A stretch of 64,000 bases of DNA, taken from assembly GCA_029582265.1 (NCBI GenBank), contig CM055816.1, forward strand, positions 38,200,466 to 38,264,465, given 5' to 3'. Shown here piece after piece: positions 56,585 through 64,000 of the stretch (positions within the stretch are counted from its first letter, which is position 1; the number at the start of each line of letters is the position of its first letter). A model generated the notes under the pieces. The model had not been told where the DNA came from. It ran no database searches and worked only from the letters and a program-made list of their open reading frames with translations. The stretch comes from Zoroaster sp. YZ-2022. Its lineage: Eukaryota > Echinodermata > Asteroidea > Forcipulatida > Zoroasteridae. Both the position numbers and the translations under genes were made by a program.

Positions 56585-56803
56585 AGATAATATTTTTTAC
56601 TTTTTTCAATTTTTTTAATTTGTCACTTTTTTAACTAGCTTTTTAAAACCAGCGGTAACACCGCGTAAAACCGGCGGTAACATCTAAATATATTTTTGTG
56701 ACGTCATCAATACTTTCATGACGTCACGACCCCTAAGGGGGAATTCCCCCTAAAATATCATTTTAATAGTAGGTGAGCCAGAACCCCCATCTGACATACT
56801 ACT
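56585..56803 (-). repeat. Right terminal inverted repeat of Polinton
   Basis: Inverse of 40840-41031 with a 27-bp insertion at about 56757-56783. It carries the same GGGGGAATTCCCCC palindrome and TGACGTCA pair (56699-56706 and 56719-56726). The near identity of the two repeats suggests recent insertion or gene conversion. Confidence 0.92.
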
Positions 56804-57829
56804 GGGTGCTTTGAGGGGAATTAGGAGGGGTGTTTGGCGGGGAGCGGGAGTTGGAGGGGTAATTTTACGTTTGGAAACAACATCTGAGAAAAGACGGGGG
56901 GCAGATGGTGGAGTTCCCCAGATGTTGAGGGAAGTTGAAGGGTGGGGGGGCGAGGGGATATGGGAGGGCGAAGGGATATGGGAGGACGAGGGGATATGGG
57001 AGGTAGAGGGGATATGGGAGGGAGAAGGAATATGGGAAGTAGATGGCCTTGAGGTGGGAGAGGGTTGGGATGGTGAGGGAGGGTGGACAGAGGTAGAAGA
57101 GTGGGTAGGTTTGGTTATGTGTGCGGGTTTGGCGGTGGGATCGTGCGTTTGTGCGTTTTTAGCAGGGTGTTTAGGATCGAATTTCTTATGTGCAAAGACT
57201 GGGGTGGGTTGAGGAGAATTGAGTCATTTGTCTTGTCAGGGGCCCTACTCTTCTCACAGAAGCGAGAAATATGCCCCAGTCCGCCACAATTGAAACATTT
57301 AACAGTAGATTCAGTAGTGATGTATACATGGTGGTTTCTCCCCGAGTGCTGAAAAGTTATGGCACTCGGGGGTGTGACGTTCTGGGGCATAATCACATGA
57401 ACCTGCCTTCTGAAAGAAAGAATGTGGGATTTTTTTATATATTTTTTTACAACCCAGGGGTAGAGGCTTTACCTGAGAGACGACTTTACAGAAAGGTGAT
57501 AGCTGGTGTACGAGAACATGGTCGGGTATTTCTGTGTATACGTTGCTAAGTGTTAGGCGTACGGTAGGCTGGACCAGGGGTGTCAACTGGAGGTAGGAGC
57601 CCTTGTATGAAAAACCAGTTTGTACAGCGTTAAGGGCTGCCTGCCTCGAGCCGAAGTAGACTGCAACCCGGCCATGGGAGATACGTGATGCCGAGTGGAT
57701 GTTTGCCGAAGCCAGTGTATCCGTCATGGCGTCAATGTATGCATTGACGGACACACTGGCATCGGAATGTAACCCCACTGTTCCTATCGGGACGCAGCCC
57801 GACAGGAACAATGGGATCAGTGGGTGCAT
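56804..57829 (-). pseudogene. ORF1 of LINE copy B: RNA-binding, CCHC, Pro-rich; broken
   Basis: From ATG 57829 an N-terminal domain with RVAVYFGSRQAALNAVQTGF and a VQPTVRLTLSNVYTEIPDHV strand pattern resembles the RNA-binding part of Tx1-type ORF1. A frameshift near 57400 moves coding to a frame with a CCHC knuckle (CFNCGGLGHISRFC, 57250-57300). A Pro-rich region built on a GGGGATATGGGAGG-type minisatellite (56950-57030) follows, then the Polinton interrupts. The protein would coat LINE RNA. Confidence 0.75.
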
Positions 57830-57930
57830 TGCGGCCGGGTGCAGTCATCCCTGACCCAGCCTTTTGTGTTTGTTGTGCTTGGCTGGCCTGGTGGCCAACC
57901 AAGGTCCTAAAACTATACAGAAAACGAAAT
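56804..57930 (-). mobile_element. Tx1/L1-type LINE copy B, 5' part
   Basis: This is the 5' portion of copy B, separated from its 3' part by the Polinton. It carries the beginning and middle of ORF1 and a presumed 5' UTR up to about 57930. The 5' end is not precisely defined. It lies directly downstream of the 3' end of copy A, head to tail. Confidence 0.7.
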
Positions 57931-58196
57931 GATTTTACCTAAATAAATACGAAATTGATGATAAACCCGACAATATGAGGGGACCTATAGTAACCTATGA
58001 GTAATAAGTAAGCAAAAAGTATAAAAACTGTTACCATCAGGGATAAGGAGTCAGTGAAGTTTATTTTGAATTAAATTATTAACCAAAAAGCACAGAGGCT
58101 TACAAAGAGATTTCCAATAATGAGCAAAATTAACAAGGAGTGAACCTTTAAATATTAATACAAAAAAATTTCTTAAAAGAAAGAGATGAATGGCGG
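57930..58196. other. Junction of LINE copies A and B
   Basis: This stretch holds the 3' UTR of copy A (with an AATAAA on the minus strand near 58050) and the 5' end of copy B. No other gene, tRNA or snRNA was recognised. Confidence 0.5.
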
Positions 58197-61100
58197 TTAG
58201 AACAGCCATGTGAACTCCCCATTAACGATGGTGAAAAGAGCATTGTTTATTGACCATTTGTTTTTAAAAGTAACAGTGTTATGAGAAAGTTTATAGAAAT
58301 TGTATTCAAGAAGGATTCTGTTTTGCAGGAGAAAACGCCAGATTATTAAAGGATCAGTGTAACGAGAGGTGCGATAAAGGGTATATATAACATACTTACA
58401 GCTGACGATGAGGAAATTGGCCAGCCTCGCAGCCTCCTTACTGCGGCGCCTAGCGTGTGGAATTAGTGCCCAGTAGATGTTAAAGTTCAGTTGAAGATCA
58501 GGAAGCAGTAGACAGATGAGGCTATGAAGTAAGTTGAGGGCTGGTTGAATAGAAGGACAGGTGATGAACATGTGCCAGATCGTGCCCCTCTCACCGCACC
58601 ATCCACAAGAGGAAGAGATATCGGGGTTGAGGTGTTGAAGGACTGGTAGAGATGGAATAATGTTATGCATTAGTTTAAATTGCATATCCCCCTGTTTCTT
58701 TGTGGTGGGAAGTTCATAAATTTGTTTCCACTGTATTTCATTGTCTTTGTCGAGGAAGCCTTGCAGGTGCCAGAAAGTGATGGTGTAGTCTGGCAGATGG
58801 TTCACGGTGGAATTAATAAAGGCGTAGATTAATTTGGATGGTGCGGAGAGTCCTTTGGTGTTTGATGAAATCTTGATGTTTAGGGGCAGATCTGGCTGGT
58901 GACTGGTGCAAAGAAGAATAGCGGGAGCGTGAATAAAACCTTTTGAGTTGAAGAACGAAGGAAACATGCGGACGAGAACAGAGTGCAGACGTTGAAGATC
59001 GGAGTTGAGAAGGCGGCGGGAGAGTGGGCGTGCTCTTGGTGTTTCTTGAGAAAGGTCGTCGACCACGATCCATCCTCCGGTGGTGGGGTTGATGACGTGG
59101 CGCACTAATTTTATTCCACACGCTAGGAGCCGAGCAGAGAACGGCACGACCTTAGCAGATGCCTCATCGTCAGCTGCAAGACTAAGAATAGAACTGTTAA
59201 TGGGGAGGTTGAACACATGGCTGAGACAGCCGTGTGTTATTTGAAGTTGAGCTCCGGTAGCCATCCAAGCACGCATTACTTCAGTATAATATTCAGGGAG
59301 AGCAGAAAAACAATTTGGATTTAGTTTGGTAAAGAAAAGATGATAGTCTAAATTTAACTTTTGATAATTATGGAGATAGTGTTTGAAATAAAAAAGGCAG
59401 GATGCGAGGAATTTTGTAAGAAGCGTTGGATTTGGGTAAAACGAAAGGTGAAGACGCGTGCTTGGAGGCAGGCAAGGCCGAGTCCCCCTCTGTCAGTTTT
59501 TTGAAAAAGAGTTTCTTTTTTAAGGTGGTGTTTTTTTGTGGGCCAGACGAAATCGATGAGCATTTCCTGGAGTTCACTTAGTACAGAAGGAGGAGTTGCA
59601 ATTGTGGCCAAGCAGTGGAAAATTTTGGAAGCGGCCAGCTGATTGGCCACAAGTATGCGACCTTTAAAGGAGAGAGCTAGAGAGAGAGAGTTTTCCAAGA
59701 GTTTAAGGTTTTAGAGAGTTTTTCTTTACATTTAGCCCAATTTTGTTTTTCATATGTGTATGTATTTCCTAAGTGAACTCCAAGAAACGGTAACCCCTCG
59801 CTGTTCCATTGGAAATCGAGGGGCCTGTCATTTCGTCCGACCCACGATCCTACCCATAACCCCTGGGACTTTTTATAGTTTAGACGAGCAGCAGAGGCGC
59901 GACCGAAAAGGCTGTACGCCTTTTCAATCGCGCTGAAACCCACATCGGAGGCGACAAAGACCGTTATATCGTCCGCGTACGCCGACACGCAACAGAAAGT
60001 ATCCGTATCGGGGAGCAAAATGCTATTTTTATTTAATTTAGATCGTAAATTATTGAGGAAAGGTTCAATAGCGATAGAAAAAGCAGTCGAGCGGGCATCC
60101 TGACGAATTCCTTCTCGAAAGGGGAAGGGAGCAGTCAGGAACCCTGAACTTTAATGAGGCTCTCGGAACCGCTGTATAGTAGAAGAATATGGCGCAGAAA
60201 ACGCTCCCCAAAGCCCACGGCCCTCATTGTTCCGAAAAGGTAGTCGTGGTCAACGTTGTCGAAAGCTTTTTCTTGGTCTAAGTTGAAATTAGAGTAGGAA
60301 ATAATGTCACGAATGAGAAAAATGTTATCAAAAATGGATCTTTCCAGAACACAGTAAGTTTGATCTTGTTTTATAATGATGCCGTGAACGCACTGCTTCA
60401 ACCTGCCGGCGAGCAGCTTGGCGTAGATTTTGTAGTCGGAGTTGAGAAGCGAGATCGGACGCCAGTTTGCAATATTGGACAGGTCTCCCTTTTTCGGGAT
60501 AAGAGTGATGACAGCACGGGAGAAAGAACGAGGAAGAGAACCGGAAGTGAATGAAGAATTTAAAACATCGAGATAGTAATTTTTTAGAATGGGCCAGAAA
60601 ACTTGGAAAAATTCAGAGGTGAGTCCGTCTAGGCCGGGGGTTTTGTTTTTGCCAAGCTGCTCGACGGCGAGATCTAGTTCCTCAAGAGAAAGAGGACAAT
60701 CGAGGTCCTCCACCTCTTGAGTTTCAAGTCTATGGAGGCCCTCAGTGATTTCATTAAATGCGCTCTCGTCAGTCGGGACACGTGCATAACGTTTTTTATA
60801 AAAGTTTTGTATGTGTGTTTTAATTTCGGTGGGGTTTTCTGTAATTTGGACGGATTCGAGACGTATATGCGAAAAGGATTTAGAAATAGAGTGTGATTTT
60901 TCGAGATTGAAGAAATAAGAAGAGCACGTGTCAACTTCATTGAGGTGTTGAAAACGCGATCTGACGAGAGCGCCCTGAGCCCGATTTTTTAAAAGCAAGT
61001 TTAGTTAATTTCTTTGCTCTTTGAGGACCTCTTTAGCTTGAGGCGTGAGGTCTGGCGCGGACTGTAAATCGTCTATAATTAAGTTCAATTTGTGAAGAGT

Positions 61101-61840
61101 TTCGCGTTTTTCTTCCGCAATTTTGCGGCTATAAATTTGTGAAATGGACAGGTGAAATGTACAGGTGAAATTCGTGGTGGGATTTACCAAAATCCCACCA
61201 CGAATTTAGAGAAGGAAAAGAGTATTTATGGGTTTGCCAATTAGACCAGAAGGAACGTATAATTTCTAAGTAATTTTTGTCAGAAAGGAGTGTATTATTG
61301 AAGTGCCAGTAGGCGCTGCCTTTCTGTTGAGCGGAGGGGAGTTTGATAGAGAGAGAAACGGCAGAATGATCGGAGAGGGAACAGGGTGTAATTTTACAGT
61401 GTGTGATAGAAGGAAGAAAGTCCGAGTGAGAGTAAAACGGTCGAGTCTAGCTTTAGATGAGCCAGACTCAGAAGACGGATTGTTTCGATGCCAAGTAAAT
61501 TTTTGTTCAGTGGGGGTTGAGTCCGCGCCAGACATCACGCAAGGACAGTGCGTTCACTGCATCTTTGAGGGCCATGGAAATGTTGTTTCTACGCTCGATC
61601 GGCGCACGCAGACGATCTAGAAGCGGGTTATCCGTACAGTTGAAGTCGCCTCCGATGACGATGACACCGTCACTGTCACGCTGATCGCAATGATCGCGAA
61701 AAGAAAGTGTTGATTTTAGGGCAAGTTTATCATCTTGGGGGATTAAAAAATTGTACAGGTGAAAAAAAGCGTTATTGTGGACAATTTTTGTATACAGGAT
61801 GTGACCATCGGATATAATTTCAGAAAGTAAAATATCAATC

Positions 61841-62376
61841 ACAAACTACAACGCATCCTCCGACAAGCAGGCATCAATGTGTTCCACTCAGCCCCCAGCA
61901 AACTCCAAGGACTTCTACATACCCACAAGGACAAACCGGACCCAAACAACAGAGCGGGAGTCTACCGGATCCCCTGTGAGTGCGGTAAGGTGTACATCGG
62001 CGAAACAAAACGCAACCTCCCCATCAGATTGAAGGAACACCGAGCACACGGCCGCAGAGGACATTTCGAGAAGTCCGCCATCGTCAAGCACTCGCACATC
62101 AAGGACCACCAAATCGACTGGCAGGCAGCCCAACTCATCACACCCATCGACGCATGGCACCCCAGACGCATCAGAGAGGCCATCGAGATCGTCAAACACG
62201 ACACTGTGCCACAGGACATCGGTTTCTTCATCAGCGACATTTGGCGACCTATACTACAGACTGAAGGATCTTCTATATCCAAAGTCCATAATCCACCCCA
62301 GACTGAGGGATCCCTATATCCTAAGTCAACCACCCTCCTTCCCCTGTGCTTGTTAACAACTGATTCAGTTCAGTGA
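61841..62376 (+). pseudogene. GIY-YIG endonuclease domain of Penelope-like ORF
   Basis: The frame is open from the insertion edge (LRQAGINVFHSAPSKLQGLL) and has no start of its own. It contains GVYRIPCECGKVYIGETKRN, the GIY-YIG signature, with the Arg of RLKEH and the later WHPRRIREAIEI helix, then ends at TGA 62374. In full Penelope elements this nuclease nicks the target for reverse transcription. Here the RT part is missing, so the copy is dead on arrival. Confidence 0.9.
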
Positions 62377-62519
62377 GCACACACTCCTCTCCCCCAACCC
62401 CTAGGATCCTAGTCTCATAGTCTCACAGTTTCCCGCCTGCGCGCCTCAACGAACTAATCCTCCAGCATCCATTCATGGGATGATCCTCCAGCAGTCTACC
62501 TAAGCAGCAGCATTTTCCA

Positions 62520-62572
62520 GAGTCCGGCATTCTCCTGAGGACGATCAGAGCATACTGATCGAAACGTCGAGT
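62520..62572 (+). ncRNA. Candidate hammerhead ribozyme in Penelope 3' region
   Basis: The core CTGAGGA (62535-62541) is followed by a 6-bp helix II, GATCAG (62543-62548) with CTGATC (62555-62560), then GAAAC (62561-62565) and GTC (62566-62568). This is the hammerhead order CUGANGA, stem II, GAAA, NUH. Penelope-like elements are known to carry minimal hammerheads with very short helix III. Helix I was not worked out, so activity is unproven. Confidence 0.6.
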
Positions 62573-62944
62573 TGTACCCCCAGTTCTTTTCAGAACTAAT
62601 TACTACTCAATTGAGATTCCACATGGTGTCACCGCAATTAGTCTTACTTATCAATCGTTTTGTTTTTTATAAGGGTAGTGATTCCGGATCCAGTATTGGG
62701 GCTTGGGGCGCAGATGGGGGTGTAGGGCCATATGTTCCAAAGTGGACTATTTTCGGTTAAATGATAAGTTTCTTGAAGAAAAATTATATCGGGGCTATTG
62801 TGCAAATCGGAAATATAAGTGTGGATGGAGGCATTTTTTAGGGCAGAACTGCAACCTCCTGTGTTTAGGGAAAGGAGTGACAGTGTCATCGCAAGAAAAG
62901 AAAGGAAAGCAAAAGTATCCATTGAGAAAGTTTAAATAAAGAAG

Positions 62945-64000
62945 TTATTTGTCTAAAGTTCGTATGAGTTTCGTGAGTCTCTGCTGCAATCTTTTAGTGA
63001 GGTTGGGGGTGGTTCGTAGTTGTTTGAGTTGTTTGACAAGGCTAGGGATATTGGACGTGAACGTTTTTGCTATTATGGCGGGTTTCTTTTTGGTCTTTAC
63101 AGCAGACAGGAAACGCTGCAGTTCGCGCAGGGAGAGAGTGCCTTGTGGAGCGGTAAGACCCTCGAGGGCGAGGTCGTCGCCCTGAGAGACTTCCCACATG
63201 TCTGTGTCAGTGTCCTGGTCAGTAGTCTGGGATAAAGGTGTGGAGGGTGCGGAGGATATATGTCTTGGTGTGTTGGGGGTGGAGGTCGTAGGTTTGGAAG
63301 GTGTAGGAGTAGACTTTAAGGGAGTGGATGGGGTGAATGTTTTGGTTGTGGGGGTGTGGTGGATGGAGGGGGGGGGTGGTGCGGGGGTGGCGGGGTTTCA
63401 GGTAGGGGTGGCAGGGATTTGGGTAGGGTGGCAGGGATTCAGGAAGGGGTGGCAGGATTCAGGAAGGGTGGCGGGTATACGGGCAGGGGAAGCGGAGGTA
63501 CGGGCAGGGGAGGCGGGGTTTCGGGCAGGAGTAGTGGGTTTGGGGTTGGTAGGTTTGGGGTCGGTGGGTTTGGGGTCGGTGCGTTTGGGGTCGGTGGGTT
63601 TGGGGTCGGTGGGCTTGGGGTCGGTGGGCTTGGGGTCGGTGGGCTTGGGGTCGGTGTGTTTGGGGTCGGAGGGTTTGGGGTCGGAGGGTTTGGGGTCGGA
63701 GGGTTTGGGGTCGGAGGGTTTGGGGTCGGAGGGTTTGGGGTCGGAGGGTTTGGGTCGGAGGGTTTGGGGTCGAAGGGTTTGGGGTGGGAGGGTTTGGGGT
63801 GGGAGGGTTTGGGGTTGGGATTGGAAGGCGTTTGGGTGGGGGAGGGAGGGTCAACCGACATAGGTTTTCTGACTCGCTTGAGTTTCCTTGGGGGGAAGGG
63901 GATTGGAGGAGAGTGAATTTGTTGGAGAGGGTCAGAGGTGTTGGGGGAGGTGTTAATTTCCTTTTTTGTACTGCATCAGAGAAGGTGCGGGCGGGACGAG
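62945..64000 (-). CDS. ORF1 C-terminal part, LINE copy A (partial)
   Basis: The frame ends at 62945. Its last 84 residues include a basic helical segment ([20 protein letters not shown]). Upstream lies a long Pro-rich region ([11 protein letters not shown] type) encoded by a GGGTTTGGGGTCGGT-type minisatellite at 63530-63830. One or more frame changes occur between the parts. The N-terminal RNA-binding and CCHC parts lie beyond the window. Confidence 0.6.
63530..63830. repeat. 15-bp minisatellite in LINE ORF1
   Basis: About twenty units of GGGTTTGGGGTCGGT and variants (GGAGGG, GGTGGG) occur in tandem. All three frames of both strands stay open over most of it, which explains several long but meaningless open frames. 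Confidence 0.9.

Larger units (their letters stand above)
40840..56803. mobile_element. Maverick/Polinton (adintovirus-like) element, 16 kb
   Basis: The 15,964-bp element is bounded by inverted repeats that begin AGT...ACT, as Polintons do. It encodes PolB, a DDE integrase, a packaging ATPase, a probable major capsid protein and about ten further proteins. The set of PolB, retroviral-type integrase, ATPase and capsid defines Mavericks/Polintons and the related adintoviruses (established knowledge). It sits inside ORF1 of a Tx1/L1-type LINE. Gene blocks run + (PolB), - (six genes), + (three), - (two), + (four), - (one small frame). Several genes are broken, so it is probably a recently dead provirus. 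Confidence 0.93.
61841..62648 (+). mobile_element. Penelope-like element, 3' fragment
   Basis: It is inserted in the opposite sense inside the LINE endonuclease. TATCAATC occurs on both sides (61833-61840 and 62649-62656), a likely 8-bp target duplication, although the exact 3' edge is ambiguous because the sister copy also continues with TATCA. It encodes the GIY-YIG end of the Penelope ORF plus 3' UTR and lacks the RT. Confidence 0.8.
58197..62922 (-). pseudogene. ORF2 of LINE copy A: APE endonuclease, RT, zinc motif; broken
   Basis: From ATG 62922: endonuclease start (LSLNTGG, IIFLQETYH), interrupted by the Penelope-like insertion, then VIVIGGDFNCTDNPLLDRL (61507-61842) and SKARLDRF in another frame. 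The RT has GLDGLTSEFFQVFW, WRPISLLNSDYKIYAKLLAG and SAYADDITVFV. The C-terminal part (58197-59276) has a zinc motif CGWCGERGTIWHMFITC and ends NGEFTWLF. WRPISLLN-YKI followed by AKLLA-RLK is characteristic of the L1/Tx1 group. At least four frameshifts break it. Compared with copy B it retains the endonuclease. Confidence 0.88.
58050..64000 (-). mobile_element. Tx1/L1-type LINE copy A (runs off window)
   Basis: This copy carries a 3' UTR, a broken ORF2 (58197-62922) with APE endonuclease and RT, and the C-terminal part of ORF1 (62945-64000). ORF1 and ORF2 are 22 bp apart. A Penelope-like fragment is inserted in the endonuclease at 61841-62648. Its 5' end lies beyond the window. Confidence 0.85.

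Noticed and set aside
63198..63916. Gly/Val-rich plus-strand open frames of about 200 residues
   Set aside because: They are the opposite strand of the LINE ORF1 minisatellite, which leaves all frames open.

Overview
This is eukaryotic nuclear DNA from an animal, most likely a marine invertebrate. It is A+T-rich, carries very frequent ACATGTAC-type words, has phase-1 immunoglobulin exons separated by AG/GT introns, and is crowded with nested retroelements and DNA transposons. The clade (echinoderm, hemichordate, amphioxus or mollusc) cannot be fixed from the sequence alone.

Layout. (1) 3.5-11.6 kb, minus strand: the 5' half of an immunoglobulin-superfamily gene. It has a signal-peptide exon, a V-type Ig exon, then four Ig exons in an A-B-A-B order that points to duplication of a two-domain module. 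Its introns hold small inverted-repeat elements. (2) 13.2-16.1 kb: a foldback element with arms of about 0.85 kb and a 4-bp target duplication, containing the tail of a Penelope-like element. (3) 16.4-23.7 kb, minus strand: a full Ty3/Gypsy-type LTR retrotransposon with near-identical LTRs, a likely -1 frameshift signal at the gag end and two single-base breaks in pol. (4) 28.9-32.7 kb: a 5'-truncated Dong/R4-type retrotransposon end inside an AAT microsatellite, a tRNA-derived SINE, a small inverted-repeat transposon and a 5'-truncated CR1/Jockey-type LINE. (5) 37.2-64.0 kb: two head-to-tail Tx1/L1-type LINE copies on the minus strand. One (copy B) is split by a large DNA element and the other (copy A) by a Penelope-like fragment.

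The centrepiece is a 16-kb Maverick/Polinton (adintovirus-like) element at 40,840-56,803. It has terminal inverted repeats of 192/219 bp and a 5-bp flanking duplication (GGGTG). It encodes a protein-primed family B DNA polymerase, a retrovirus-type DDE integrase, an A32/FtsK-like packaging ATPase, a probable double jelly-roll major capsid protein, a second capsid-like protein and about ten proteins I cannot name, several with membrane segments. No maturation protease was recognised. Genes sit in convergent and divergent blocks. One divergent intergenic region is a near-perfect palindrome running from one start codon to the other. Several genes are broken by single-base frameshifts or in-frame TAA codons, so this copy looks recently inactivated, unless some breaks are assembly errors.

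Functional logic of the big element (inference from the family): the integrase inserts the ends, PolB copies the genome from the inverted repeats, the ATPase fills a capsid built by the jelly-roll proteins, and the small membrane and coiled-coil proteins are candidate virion-membrane or accessory parts. The rest of the window is intron, intergenic sequence and decayed repeats.
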